Positions 1-8,939 of a stretch of 64,000 nt of DNA are shown here, in pieces. Origin of the DNA: Algoriphagus sp. A40 (GTDB lineage: Bacteria; Bacteroidota; Bacteroidia; Cytophagales; Cyclobacteriaceae); the NCBI RefSeq assembly GCF_002002735.1, contig NZ_MUNY01000035.1:1-64000 (forward strand), given 5' to 3'. The position numbers and the translations under genes are program-made. Below the pieces are notes generated by a model, which was given only the letters and a program-made list of their open reading frames with translations, was not told where the DNA came from and did no database searches. Position 1 is the first letter of the stretch; every line of letters starts with the position of its first letter.

Positions 1-4
1 TAAG

Positions 5-117
5 ATTTAGGCGGCCTAGCGCAGGGGGCCCACCTCTTCCCATCCCGAACAGAGAAGTTAAGCCCTGCAGCGCCGATGGTACTGGGGTCACACCCGGGAG
101 AGTAGGTCGCCGCCACA
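5..117 (+). rRNA. rrf: 5S ribosomal RNA
   Basis: The stretch has the conserved 5S core: the CCGAACAGAGAAGTTAAGCC segment near 45-64, CGCCGATGGTACT near 71-83 and GGGAGAGTAGGTCG near 96-109. The two ends pair (GGCGGC at 10-15 with GCCGCC at 109-114), which closes helix I. The exact ends are estimated from this pairing. It is probably the last gene of an rRNA operon whose 16S and 23S genes lie to the left of the window. Confidence 0.95.
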
Positions 118-125
118 TTATTCCT

Positions 126-153
126 AAGCCAGCTCTAAACAGCTGGCTTTTTT
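126..153 (+). terminator. Rho-independent terminator of the rRNA operon
   Basis: A 9-bp stem (AAGCCAGCT at 126-134 with AGCTGGCTT at 141-149), a 6-base loop and a T run follow the 5S rRNA directly. Confidence 0.9.
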
Positions 154-462
154 GCGTTTATACCCAGCAGAGAGGTTTAACTCCTCAACTCCAACTGGAA
201 AGAGAATTTGCTTGGGATTGTGGGACATAAGGCAAGGAGATAACTGATCCTGAACTCCTCAATCCATCTGAAAGAGTTCTAAACCTGATTTGTTGAAAGC
301 ATGCTTTTTTAAATAACTCTATTTTCAAAATTATAGAGTATTCAGGTTGGAAATTTTCAACTTATTAAAATCCATCATTCCTGATATATATCATATCCCA
401 TACCCGCATCTGTCAGGCTTGCTCCAGCATTCAAAAATTAGCTTTGAATATAAATTTTGATC
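154..462. other. Gene-free interval between 5S rRNA and the cbb3 locus
   Basis: This 309-base, AT-rich interval has no credible ORF. Its only recognisable element is the FNR-like dyad at 381-394, listed separately. It probably holds the promoter and leader of the gene starting at 463. Confidence 0.6.
381..394. promoter_or_regulatory. FNR/CRP-type operator upstream of the USP-like gene
   Basis: CTGAT-ATAT-ATCAT is a dyad matching the FNR consensus TTGAT-N4-ATCAA at 8 of 10 fixed bases. Its centre lies 75 bases before the ATG at 463, a usual distance for an activator site. No convincing TAnnTTTG element was found at the spacing expected downstream. The same dyad type occurs before ccoI and hemN. 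Confidence 0.55.
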
Positions 463-1089
463 ATGGAGCTAAAATCACCACAGGCCTTGAAATTTGAACT
501 CCCCGAAGACGTACTTCAGGAGTTTTATTGTCATGAGTTAAGGGATTCATTCCTTCCGTCCAACCCTGTAAGCAGTATTTGTCATGATACAGAGGAACCT
601 ACACTTTTCACCATTGATTTATTCAAAATATTGAATTGGTTGCATGACCACGATTTTCCAAGGCCTTTTGAAAAAGAGGTTTGTGCAATTCCAGTTTTGC
701 TTTACGTTCCCGATTTCTCCACGAAGCATTTGTTATTTCACTACGACGGATCTCCCAATTCTGCAGATCTTATTAGAAATTTCATATTGCTTTTTGGGAG
801 CATTATCAAAGAAAGCAAAGCCACAATCATTTCTCCAAGCTTCATTCCAAAATCCAAAATAAAAGAAGAACAGGAATTAATTCATCTTGTCTCTTCCTTC
901 ACCAAGGAAACCAGTTTTATCAAATTTAATTTTTCACGAATCGGGGATTTTTGGTCTTATGGAGTCAAGCATAACTGCACCCTTTTGGTAACAACCAAAA
1001 ATTACCAAACCGAGTTAGCAAAGGTTCTTTTTCATTTTTACAATGGGAAAGTCTGGAGTGGCCCCCTCTCATTTTACCTAGCTATGTAA
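463..1089 (+). CDS. Uncharacterised protein, possibly universal-stress-protein-like
   Basis: The protein has 208 residues from the ATG at 463; a TTG two codons earlier (457) is a less likely start. I do not recognise a specific family. There is no signal peptide or membrane segment. The second half (from about residue 88: HLLFHYDGSPNSADLIRNFILLF, then KATIISPSF and CTLLVTTK) has the alternating strand-helix look and small-residue loop of UspA-type nucleotide-binding domains, and stand-alone Usp proteins often sit in cbb3/FNR regulons. That link is inference. The gene lies 72 bases before ccoI in the same direction and has its own FNR-like box, so it is probably induced together with the oxidase. 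Confidence 0.7.
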   Translation: MELKSPQALKFELPEDVLQEFYCHELRDSFLPSNPVSSICHDTEEPTLFTIDLFKILNWLHDHDFPRPFEKEVCAIPVLLYVPDFSTKHLLFHYDGSPNSADLIRNFILLFGSIIKESKATIISPSFIPKSKIKEEQELIHLVSSFTKETSFIKFNFSRIGDFWSYGVKHNCTLLVTTKNYQTELAKVLFHFYNGKVWSGPLSFYLAM

Positions 1090-1102
1090 GTCATTTTAAT
1101 AA

Positions 1103-1146
1103 ATGATTTTGATCATAATATTCCGTTTTCATACGGGATAATTTTA
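1103..1146 (+). promoter_or_regulatory. Probable FNR-activated promoter of the cco operon
   Basis: The dyad ATGAT-TTTG-ATCAT lies at 1103-1116 and a TAATTTTA element, close to the Bacteroidota -7 consensus TAnnTTTG, at 1139-1146. If transcription starts near 1151, the dyad is centred at about -41.5, the classic class II activator position. The ATG of ccoI is at 1162, leaving a very short leader. Confidence 0.6.
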
Positions 1147-1161
1147 TAAAAAATCTCAGAC

Positions 1162-3591
1162 ATGAAACAGATTTTTCCCACCCAAACTCATGCGAAATGC
1201 TACCATTGTGGGGAAAATTGTGAGTTGGAATCTGTCAGTTTCGATAACAAAAAATTCTGCTGCCAAGGCTGTAAACTTGTGTATGAAGTGTTGGCTGAAA
1301 ACGACCTTTGCGAATATTACCAACTGGAAACCAGCCCAGGGAAAAGCCAAAAAGAGCGTTCAAAACTTAAAAACAGGTTTGATTACCTGGATGATCCTGA
1401 GGTTAGCCGAAAATTGCTTGATTTTCAAAACGATCAGGAAAGCCACATCACTTTTTATATTCCATTAATCCATTGTGCATCCTGTATTTGGTTGCTTGAG
1501 AATCTGTTTCAGATCAATTCTGCAATCTTAGGAAGCCGCGTAGATTTTGTTAAGAAGAAAGCTCAAATCAAATTTCTTCACGATAAAATAAGCTTAAAGG
1601 AAGTGGTTAGCCTTCTTTCTACCTTGGGTTACGAACCCAAAATCAACCTTTCAGACCTTGATCACAATTCCAAGAGTACAATCGATCGAAGAATTTTGAC
1701 CAAGCTTGGAGTGGCAGGATTTTGCTTTGGGAACATGATGCTTTTCAGCATGCCTGAGTATTTTTCTGAAGCAGAACTCCTAGGTGAGGGATTTAAAGGG
1801 CTTTTTGATTACCTCAATGTGGTTCTTTCATTGCCAATCGTTTTCTATGCAGCCAGTGATTATTACTTGTCTGCCTGGAATGCTGTCCGCCAACGAAAGA
1901 TGAATATGGATGTGCCCATTGTACTGGGAATAATTGCATTCTTTTTTTATTCCCTTTGGGAAATTTTTTCACAGGGAAATGCCGGATACATGGATAGCCT
2001 GGGCGGTCTTCTTTTCTTTCTGCTACTGGGAAAAGTCTACCAGCAAAAAACATTTGCAACACTAGAATTTGATCGGGACTACAAAGCCTATTTTCCCATT
2101 GCAGTGACCCGAATGGCTAAAGAAATGGAGGAAGTTATTCCTTTAGTCAAACTCCAGGTGGGTGATGTTGTGCTGGTTCGGGATGAGGAATTGATTCCGG
2201 CGGATTCCTTGCTTCTAAGTGAATTTGCGAATATTGATTACAGTTTTGTGACCGGTGAGGAGGTGCCAGTTCCCAAGCGAAAAGGAGAGTTGATTTATGC
2301 CGGGGGAAGGCAAAAAGGAGATGCTGTATTATTGACCATCCAAAAAGCCCCTTCCCAAAGCTATCTGACAGATTTGTGGAACAATGAATCCTTCGAAAAA
2401 TCCAACAAACGGCTCCTCGAGCCATTGGCCAACCGGATAAGTGGTGTATTCACCTGGACAGTTTTGACAATTGCTGTTGTAGCTTTTGTGTTTTGGATTG
2501 GTAAAGACGTTTCCATTGCAGTGAAAGCGTTTACGACAGTCTTGATCGTGGCTTGTCCCTGTGCACTTTCCATGTCTACTCCTTTTACTTTGGGAAATAC
2601 CCTGAGAATTTTTGGAAAAGGGAAATTCTATCTGAAAAATGCTTCTGTAGTGGAAAGACTGGCTTTGGTTGATACGTTAGTATTCGACAAGACTGGAACA
2701 CTGACTGACCCTGCAATTGCCTCGATTGAATACTTTGGGGTAGCACTTTCGGCGGAATCTAAGTCTATAATCAAAGGAATGGTGGAGCGATCCACCCATC
2801 CGCTGAGCAATCGGATTAATCTTTGGTTGGGAAAAGTCGATCCGATCAAGCTTGGAAAAGTCCAGGAAATCAAAGGAGCTGGAATACTTGCTGAATATAA
2901 AGATCAGGAGTTCAGACTTGGGTCAAAAGACTTTACAGGATCAAATGAACAGATCCTTTCCAAAGTTGGAAACCATGTGTTTTTTAGTTTGGAAGGGATA
3001 GCTTTAGGCCAATTTCATATCCAGTCCGGTTTGCGGGAAGGGGCTCCCGAGGTGGTGAAAAGTCTTTCCTGCGATTTTGAGTTACATGTTCTTTCCGGAG
3101 ATCAAGCTCACGAAAAAGTAACCCTGGGCCAGCAACTTTCTAATGAAATCCGCTTCAATTTCAACCAAAGTCCAGTTGATAAACTCAATTACCTGAAGGA
3201 ACTCAATTCCATGGGTAAAAATACCATGATGCTTGGTGATGGTCTCAATGATTCCGGCGCCCTTCAGGAAAGCCAGGTTGGAATAGCTATTACTGATAGG
3301 GTCAGCCATTTTTCTCCGGCAAGCGACGCCATTTTAGATGTGGAATCTTTTGACAAAATCCCAAGCTTTCTGGCGTTCGCCAAGGACAGTCGTCTGATCA
3401 TCAAAACCAGTTTTGGGCTAAGTTTCCTTTACAATATTCTGGGATTAAGTCTGGCAGTTCAGGGACTATTGAGTCCGGTGTTTTGTGCCATTCTTATGCC
3501 GCTAAGCAGCATTTCTGTGGTGGTTTTTACCACTTTGGCTACCAATTACATGGGTATTCGGAAGGGACTCATTTACCAAAACAAGCAATGA
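1162..3591 (+). CDS. ccoI: Cation-transporting P1B-type ATPase, CcoI/FixI type
   Basis: This 809-residue inner-membrane copper pump probably supplies copper for assembly of the cbb3 oxidase. Visible in order: an N-terminal Cys-rich region (CYHCGENC, CCQGC) typical of CcoI-type pumps, a heavy-metal domain motif HCASC at 104-108, membrane helices, the intramembrane CPC motif at 465-467, the phosphorylation motif DKTGT starting at Asp509, the His-Pro pair at 546-547 and the hinge motif GDGLND at 692-697. All catalytic residues are present and the length is normal. It is the first gene of the cco cluster, 1 base ahead of ccoS. CopA-type export ATPases share these motifs; the neighbours decide for CcoI. 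Confidence 0.95.
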   Translation: MKQIFPTQTHAKCYHCGENCELESVSFDNKKFCCQGCKLVYEVLAENDLCEYYQLETSPGKSQKERSKLKNRFDYLDDPEVSRKLLDFQNDQESHITFYIPLIHCASCIWLLENLFQINSAILGSRVDFVKKKAQIKFLHDKISLKEVVSLLSTLGYEPKINLSDLDHNSKSTIDRRILTKLGVAGFCFGNMMLFSMPEYFSEAELLGEGFKGLFDYLNVVLSLPIVFYAASDYYLSAWNAVRQRKMNMDVPIVLGIIAFFFYSLWEIFSQGNAGYMDSLGGLLFFLLLGKVYQQKTFATLEFDRDYKAYFPIAVTRMAKEMEEVIPLVKLQVGDVVLVRDEELIPADSLLLSEFANIDYSFVTGEEVPVPKRKGELIYAGGRQKGDAVLLTIQKAPSQSYLTDLWNNESFEKSNKRLLEPLANRISGVFTWTVLTIAVVAFVFWIGKDVSIAVKAFTTVLIVACPCALSMSTPFTLGNTLRIFGKGKFYLKNASVVERLALVDTLVFDKTGTLTDPAIASIEYFGVALSAESKSIIKGMVERSTHPLSNRINLWLGKVDPIKLGKVQEIKGAGILAEYKDQEFRLGSKDFTGSNEQILSKVGNHVFFSLEGIALGQFHIQSGLREGAPEVVKSLSCDFELHVLSGDQAHEKVTLGQQLSNEIRFNFNQSPVDKLNYLKELNSMGKNTMMLGDGLNDSGALQESQVGIAITDRVSHFSPASDAILDVESFDKIPSFLAFAKDSRLIIKTSFGLSFLYNILGLSLAVQGLLSPVFCAILMPLSSISVVVFTTLATNYMGIRKGLIYQNKQ

Positions 3592-3592
3592 C

Positions 3593-3781
3593 ATGGAAGT
3601 AATTTTTCTCCTCATCGGGATAAGTCTCCTTCTCGCAGGCACGTTTTTATTCCTCTTCTTAAGGGCGATGAAAGATGGGCAGTTTGACGATGACTACACC
3701 CCCTCTGTCCGGATTTTATTCGAAAATCAGCCTAAAAAATCAATTAAAGACCAACCAAAAAAAACCAAATCCTATGAATGA
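3593..3781 (+). CDS. ccoS: cbb3-type cytochrome oxidase assembly protein CcoS
   Basis: This small 62-residue protein has one N-terminal membrane helix (about residues 3-23) followed by a short charged tail with the segment GQFDDDYTPSVRIL, which fits the CcoS family (tail after a DD(L/Y) motif). CcoS is needed to insert haem and copper into the catalytic subunit. It sits between ccoI and ccoN, its usual place, and overlaps the ccoN start by 8 bases. Confidence 0.88.
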   Translation: MEVIFLLIGISLLLAGTFLFLFLRAMKDGQFDDDYTPSVRILFENQPKKSIKDQPKKTKSYE

Positions 3782-5909
3782 TTCTACCTTGGAACGGTTC
3801 GAATACGACAACAAAATTGTCAAGTATTTCGGAGCTGCTACGATAATCTGGGGCCTGGTTGGAATGCTGGTGGGGCTATTGGCCGCCACACAACTGTTCC
3901 TTCCTGAAGCTAATTTGGGAAATCCTTACACGACTTTCGGCAGGATTCGCCCGCTGCATACCAATGCAGTCATCTTCGCATTTGTGGGTAACTCCATTTT
4001 TGCAGGGGTTTATTACTCCATGCCGAGATTGCTGAAGACTCCGATGTGGAACAGCATGCTCAGCTGGTTTCACTTCTGGGGCTGGCAATTGATCATTGTC
4101 GCGGCTGCGATTACTCTTCCTCTTGGACTTACCACCTCCAAAGAATATGCTGAACTCGAATGGCCGATTGATATTGCAATTGCGTTGGTTTGGGTTGCCT
4201 TTGGAGCCAACATGATCGGAACACTGATCACAAGACGGGAACGGCACATGTATGTGGCGATCTGGTTTTACTTGGCCTCATTTGTTACGGTTGCGGTATT
4301 GCACATTTTCAATTCCTTTGAGCTTCCTGTTTCATTTTTCAAAAGCTACTCAGCTTATGCCGGTGTACAGGATGCACTGGTACAATGGTGGTACGGACAC
4401 AATGCGGTGGCATTTTTCCTAACTACTCCATTTCTGGGAATGATGTATTATTTCCTGCCCAAAGCCGCAAACAGACCGGTTTATTCCTACAAACTTTCGA
4501 TCGTCCACTTTTGGTCCCTGATTTTCCTATATATGTGGGCAGGACCACACCATTTGCTTTACACCGCTTTGCCTGAGTGGGCACAAGTTCTTGGGACAGT
4601 TTTCTCCGTGATGCTGGTAGCACCATCTTGGGGTGGTATGGTCAACGGATTGTTGACTTTAAGAGGGGCTTGGGATAAAGTCAGAAATGAACCTGTGCTG
4701 AAATTCTTTGTAGTTGCCGTAACTGCATATGGGATGGCGACATTCGAAGGCCCATTGCTTTCCCTCAAAAATGTAAACGCAATTGCTCACTATACAGATT
4801 GGATTGTAGGTCACGTGCATATCGGAGGCTTGGGCTGGAACGGCTTCTTTACTTTCGGGATGCTGTATTGGATGTGGCCAAGAATTTTCAAAACCACACT
4901 CTATTCCACCAAACTGGCCAATACGCACTTCTGGCTGGGGACTTTGGGTATCATTTTCTACGCGCTTCCACTTTACGTTTCTGGTTTGACACAATTCCTG
5001 ATGCTGAAGGAATTCAATGAAGCTGGCCGTCTTGCGTATCCAAACTTCTTGGAGACAGTGATTCAAATTGTACCGATGTACATGCTCCGAGCCTTGGGTG
5101 GATTACTTTATCTGGGTGGTGCAGTGATTATGATGTACAATATGTGGATGACATCCAAGCAGGGTTCATTCCAGGAAACTGAGGAAGATCAGGCCCCTGG
5201 ATTGGCAAAAGCCTACAATCCCAGCGGGGAATTTTGGCACAGAGCATGGGAAAGAAAGCCCATTTTCTTCACCGTTTTGGCCACTATTGCCATCGCAATC
5301 GGTGGTGCGATTGAGATTATCCCAACACTTTTGATCAAGTCGAACGTGCCAACCATAAGTTCAGTGAAGCCATATACTCCACTTGAACTTGAGGGGAGGG
5401 ACCTTTACATCGCCAATGGCTGTGTGGGCTGTCACTCCCAGATGATCCGGCCATTCCGATCTGAAACTGAGCGCTATGGGGAGTATTCCAAGGCCGGTGA
5501 GTATGTGTATGACCGACCATTCCTTTGGGGATCAAAGCGTACCGGACCGGATTTGCATCGTGTAGGAGGGAAATACCCGGATAGTTGGCATTACCACCAC
5601 ATGGTTGATCCTTCTTCCATGTCACCGGGCTCTCTTATGCCTCCCTACCCATGGATGACTACCAATGAACTGGATATTTCTGATTTGCCTGCCAAAATTC
5701 GAACACTTCAAAAACTGGGTGTGCCCTATGCAGAGGGGTTTGATCAGCAAGCCACTGCGGAGTATGAAAAGCAAGCTGCCAAAGTGGTTGCAAATCTGAA
5801 AGATGCGGGCGTCGAAGTAGCCCCAAATACCGAAATCGTGGCCCTGATTGCCTATCTCCAGCGATTGGGAACAGATATTAAGCAAAAGCCAACAGCTGAT
5901 AACCAATAA
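3774..5909 (+). CDS. ccoNO: cbb3-type cytochrome c oxidase, fused subunits I and II
   Basis: The chosen ATG at 3774 gives 711 residues; an upstream in-frame ATG at 3675 lies inside ccoS and would add an unrelated 33-residue extension. Residues 1 to about 480 form the multi-helix haem-copper subunit CcoN, with the conserved HTNAV, WWYGHNAV and HVHIGGLGWNG segments that carry haem and CuB ligands. After a further helix (about residues 500-525), the rest is CcoO, with one haem c site CVGCH at 550-554 followed by SQMIRPF. The fusion of N and O is known in Bacteroidota. It reduces oxygen at the end of the respiratory chain with high affinity. Confidence 0.97.
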   Translation: MNDSTLERFEYDNKIVKYFGAATIIWGLVGMLVGLLAATQLFLPEANLGNPYTTFGRIRPLHTNAVIFAFVGNSIFAGVYYSMPRLLKTPMWNSMLSWFHFWGWQLIIVAAAITLPLGLTTSKEYAELEWPIDIAIALVWVAFGANMIGTLITRRERHMYVAIWFYLASFVTVAVLHIFNSFELPVSFFKSYSAYAGVQDALVQWWYGHNAVAFFLTTPFLGMMYYFLPKAANRPVYSYKLSIVHFWSLIFLYMWAGPHHLLYTALPEWAQVLGTVFSVMLVAPSWGGMVNGLLTLRGAWDKVRNEPVLKFFVVAVTAYGMATFEGPLLSLKNVNAIAHYTDWIVGHVHIGGLGWNGFFTFGMLYWMWPRIFKTTLYSTKLANTHFWLGTLGIIFYALPLYVSGLTQFLMLKEFNEAGRLAYPNFLETVIQIVPMYMLRALGGLLYLGGAVIMMYNMWMTSKQGSFQETEEDQAPGLAKAYNPSGEFWHRAWERKPIFFTVLATIAIAIGGAIEIIPTLLIKSNVPTISSVKPYTPLELEGRDLYIANGCVGCHSQMIRPFRSETERYGEYSKAGEYVYDRPFLWGSKRTGPDLHRVGGKYPDSWHYHHMVDPSSMSPGSLMPPYPWMTTNELDISDLPAKIRTLQKLGVPYAEGFDQQATAEYEKQAAKVVANLKDAGVEVAPNTEIVALIAYLQRLGTDIKQKPTADNQ

Positions 5910-5920
5910 TTCCTGAAGCC

Positions 5921-6103
5921 ATGTATAAAGAAATTCTAAGATCTATTGATAACATAGAGATCTACCCGATCCTCTCCCTGATCATCTTTCTGCTGTTTTT
6001 CATAGGAATGTTTATTTGGGTGGTGAAAACCCCCAAAGATCACATCAGACATATGGAATCTCTTCCTTTTGACGAAAACGATTCAACCTCCCACCAGCCA
6101 TGA
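5921..6103 (+). CDS. ccoQ: cbb3-type oxidase small subunit CcoQ
   Basis: The 60-residue protein has a single membrane helix (about residues 16-36, ILSLIIFLLFFIGMFIWVV) followed by a short polar tail with KTPKDHIRHMESLPF, as in CcoQ/FixQ proteins that stabilise the oxidase. It starts 11 bases after ccoNO, and its stop overlaps the ccoP start (ATGA), which suggests translational coupling. Confidence 0.85.
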   Translation: MYKEILRSIDNIEIYPILSLIIFLLFFIGMFIWVVKTPKDHIRHMESLPFDENDSTSHQP

Positions 6104-7026
6104 AAAAGTTATTTTCAATACTTGCTCTTCTGGGTTTTACCTCAATTCCGGTTTTGGCCCAAACACAAGAATCCAATTGGTATACCAAACTGCAGGCAAT
6201 GGATTCCAGCCAATTGACGCTTCTCTTTATCCTGGGAGCAGTCTTGCTGGTGATCATTCTGCTTTTGATTTTGATGGTTTATTTGATGTCATTTTTGTCG
6301 GTAGTGCTGCGCAAAGAGAACCCAAGTCTTGCAGATGAACCTTCTTGGTGGGATAATTTCAAGGAGCGTTTTGTAACCGGAAAAGTTGACGAGGTCGGAG
6401 GAAAAGAAGAAAAGGCAAAATTGATGGCCGATCACTCCTATGACGGGATTTCTGAACTGGACAACTTTATGCCTCCTTGGCTCCAAGGGGTTTTTGTTGG
6501 AACGGTCATATTTGCAGTAATCTATTTTGTAAACTATTCAGTCCTGGGAAATGGACCAACCAGTGTTGAAGAATACGAAGAGGAGCTCCGAATCGAAGCT
6601 ATTGCGGCGGAAGTTAGACAGGCCAATCAGGCTGCAGGAATAGATGAAAACACGGTAGTATTTGATGAATCTGCTGCTGCTCTTGGTGCAGGTAAGACCA
6701 TTTTTGAAACCAATTGTGCGGCATGTCATGCGGCCGATGGAGGTGGGGGAGTTGGCCCAAACCTGACGGATGAGTATTGGCTTCACGGCGGATCCATCAA
6801 GGAAGTCTTTACTGTAGTGAAATTCGGTGTTTTAGAAAAAGGGATGATTCCCTGGCAGGATCAGTTGAGCCCCGAGCAAATGCAACAGGTCTCTTCCTAT
6901 ATCCTGACTTTGAAAGGCACAACTCCAGCCAACCCAAAAGCCCCACAAGGTGAGCCCTATTCAGAGACACCTGCTGAGGCCGCACCTGTGAAAGATAGTA
7001 CTGCTGTAGTCGCTTCTATTGAGTAA
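6100..7026 (+). CDS. ccoP: cbb3-type cytochrome c oxidase subunit III, one haem c
   Basis: The 308-residue membrane-anchored cytochrome c passes electrons to the CcoNO core. It has a hydrophobic, signal-like N-terminus ending near LAQ, a membrane helix at about 45-68, a second at about 130-147 after the CcoP-type segment GISELDNFMPPWLQGVF, and one haem motif CAACH at 206-210. Proteobacterial CcoP usually has two haems; the single-haem form is seen here. The tail is rich in Ala, Pro and Glu. It overlaps ccoQ by 4 bases. Confidence 0.95.
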   Translation: MKKLFSILALLGFTSIPVLAQTQESNWYTKLQAMDSSQLTLLFILGAVLLVIILLLILMVYLMSFLSVVLRKENPSLADEPSWWDNFKERFVTGKVDEVGGKEEKAKLMADHSYDGISELDNFMPPWLQGVFVGTVIFAVIYFVNYSVLGNGPTSVEEYEEELRIEAIAAEVRQANQAAGIDENTVVFDESAAALGAGKTIFETNCAACHAADGGGGVGPNLTDEYWLHGGSIKEVFTVVKFGVLEKGMIPWQDQLSPEQMQQVSSYILTLKGTTPANPKAPQGEPYSETPAEAAPVKDSTAVVASIE

Positions 7027-7034
7027 ATTCATCA

Positions 7035-7059
7035 CTGCCGGGGGATTTACCTCCGGCAG
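7035..7059 (+). promoter_or_regulatory. Intercistronic hairpin between ccoP and ccoG
   Basis: A 10-bp stem (CTGCCGGGGG with CCTCCGGCAG, one G-U pair) and an ATTTA loop fill half of the 50-base gap between ccoP and ccoG. No T run follows, so it is not a normal terminator. It may act as a 3' stabiliser of the structural-subunit mRNA or as an attenuator. Confidence 0.55.
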
Positions 7060-7076
7060 AATTACGCTTACACCCA

Positions 7077-8507
7077 ATGGCCAAGAAGAACCAAAATCCA
7101 CATCTGAATCCGGAGACCTTCCGCGATGCATTGGCCACCGTCCGGGAAGATGGAAAACGCAATTGGGTCTATCCCAAAAAGATCAAAGGATTTTTCTATA
7201 AGTATCGAACCTACCTTTCTTGGATTCTGCTGGCTGTTTTGTTCGCAGGTCCTTTTATCAAAGTGGATGGTCGGCCCTACATGCTCTTCAATATCTTTGA
7301 GCGAAAGTTCATCATCTTCGGAGCGGTTTTTTGGCCTCAAGACACCCATCTTTTATTATTCCTACTGCTCATTTTCTTCGTTTTCATCATTCTATTCACG
7401 GTGGTGTTTGGCAGGGTATGGTGCGGATGGGCTTGTCCTCAGACCCTTTTCATGGAAATGGTTTTTCGAAAATTCGAATACCTAATCGAAGGCGATGCCA
7501 ATCAGCAAAGAGCTTTGAACGATAGCCCTTGGACTGGAGAAAAAATCTGGAAAAAAGGACTTAAGTATTCCATTTTTGCTTTTTTCTCACTTTTGATTGG
7601 CCATCTTGTCATGGCTTATTTGGTCGGAGTTGATCAGGTGAAAGAAATTGTCAGCCAACCACCAACTCAGAATCTGGCCGGATTTATTGGGCTCATTGCC
7701 TTTTCGGGCATTTTCATGTTTGTATTTGCATGGTTTAGAGAGCAAGCCTGCATTGTCGTTTGTCCTTACGGCAGGCTTCAAGGCGTTCTCTTGGACAACA
7801 ACAGCATCAATGTGATGTACGATTATGTCAGAGGAGAACCCCGCTCTCCGATCCGCAAGAATGTAGTGGAAGAGAGTCCAAAGGGAGACTGCATAGATTG
7901 CGGACTTTGTGTTCAGGTTTGTCCCACAGGAATTGACATTCGAAACGGTACCCAGATGGAATGTGTGAACTGCACCGCTTGTATCGATGCCTGCGATGAG
8001 GTCATGGTAAAAGTCGAAAGGCCAACCGGACTGATCAGATATGCCTCCGAAAACAGCATAAAAGAGGGATTTCAAAAGTTATTTACCGGAAGAGTTAAAG
8101 GATACTCGGTTGTTTTGGTAGTCTTGGTGGCAGCATTTATTGCCTTGATCGCCACCAGGGAAGATATGGAGGGTACTATCACGCGTTTTCCGGGGATGAC
8201 CTATCAGGAGAGGGAAGCGGGAAGAGTATCCAATCTTTATAACATCACACTGATTAATAAGACTTTCGAGCCCCAACGTGTGGAAATTAATGCTCTTGTT
8301 GAGGGAATGGATGTGGAAATTGTTGGGGCAAAAGAGTGGGTTTTGGAGCCTCAGACGAAGTTTGAAGGCCGGTTTTTCCTGGTTAGAAATTCAGATGAAG
8401 TGAAAGTTCCCCAGGAGAAAGTCATGCTTCAGCTTTCGAGTGAAGGTGAAGAATTTGATGAGATACAAACAAACTTTATGGCGCCCGTGGGTGCCGCTAA
8501 ACAATAA
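7077..8507 (+). CDS. ccoG: Cytochrome c oxidase accessory protein CcoG (FixG/RdxA family)
   Basis: The 476-residue membrane ferredoxin-type protein has several N-terminal helices with the NapH-like segment FGRVWCGWACPQTLFMEM, a further helix pair, and two 4Fe-4S motifs: CIDCGLCVQVCP (Cys272, 275, 278, 282) and CVNCTACIDAC (Cys296, 299, 302, 306). After one more helix comes the C-terminal immunoglobulin-like FixG domain (about 370-476). Proteins of this family reduce copper for delivery to the cbb3 oxidase. It is the first gene after the structural subunits. Confidence 0.95.
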   Translation: MAKKNQNPHLNPETFRDALATVREDGKRNWVYPKKIKGFFYKYRTYLSWILLAVLFAGPFIKVDGRPYMLFNIFERKFIIFGAVFWPQDTHLLLFLLLIFFVFIILFTVVFGRVWCGWACPQTLFMEMVFRKFEYLIEGDANQQRALNDSPWTGEKIWKKGLKYSIFAFFSLLIGHLVMAYLVGVDQVKEIVSQPPTQNLAGFIGLIAFSGIFMFVFAWFREQACIVVCPYGRLQGVLLDNNSINVMYDYVRGEPRSPIRKNVVEESPKGDCIDCGLCVQVCPTGIDIRNGTQMECVNCTACIDACDEVMVKVERPTGLIRYASENSIKEGFQKLFTGRVKGYSVVLVVLVAAFIALIATREDMEGTITRFPGMTYQEREAGRVSNLYNITLINKTFEPQRVEINALVEGMDVEIVGAKEWVLEPQTKFEGRFFLVRNSDEVKVPQEKVMLQLSSEGEEFDEIQTNFMAPVGAAKQ

Positions 8508-8513
8508 AACAGG

Positions 8514-8939
8514 ATGGATTGGGGAAAAGGAATTTTATTGACCATCATCGCCTTCGTTGGATTTATCCTGACTTTGGTTGTGATTTCGGTGAGGCAGGAT
8601 GATATCCATTTGGTCACTGAGAATTATTACGAAAAGGAAATCAAATATCAGGATCAGATCGAGCGGGAAAAATCCGCGGCAGGACTGGACCGGGAAGTAT
8701 TGGTGTTTGACTCGGAGAGCAAATCCATGCTGTTGGATCTCCCGGTCGGAGCAAAGGGAAACCTCCAACTGTTTCGGCCATCTGATGCCAGATTGGATCA
8801 GGAATTGGCCCTGGACATCACCGAGCTGGGGAAAACGACAGTTCCCCTGGATAAATTGAAATCAGGCTATTGGAGAGTTCAGTTGACCTGGACCGAAAAC
8901 GGCGTTGAGTTTTACCAGGAAAAGAAAATCAGCCTCTGA
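8514..8939 (+). CDS. ccoH: FixH/CcoH family protein
   Basis: The 141-residue protein has one N-terminal membrane helix (about residues 5-25) followed by the segment VRQDDIHLVTENYYEKEIKYQDQI, which is characteristic of FixH. The remainder is a periplasmic beta-rich domain. CcoH interacts with the oxidase and with CcoI in other bacteria. It starts 6 bases after ccoG, and its stop overlaps the next start (ATG of 8939 within TGATG). Confidence 0.88.
   Translation: MDWGKGILLTIIAFVGFILTLVVISVRQDDIHLVTENYYEKEIKYQDQIEREKSAAGLDREVLVFDSESKSMLLDLPVGAKGNLQLFRPSDARLDQELALDITELGKTTVPLDKLKSGYWRVQLTWTENGVEFYQEKKISL

Noticed and set aside
3675-3773. Upstream start for ccoNO
   Set aside because: The added 33 residues lie within ccoS in another frame and do not resemble the CcoN N-terminus.
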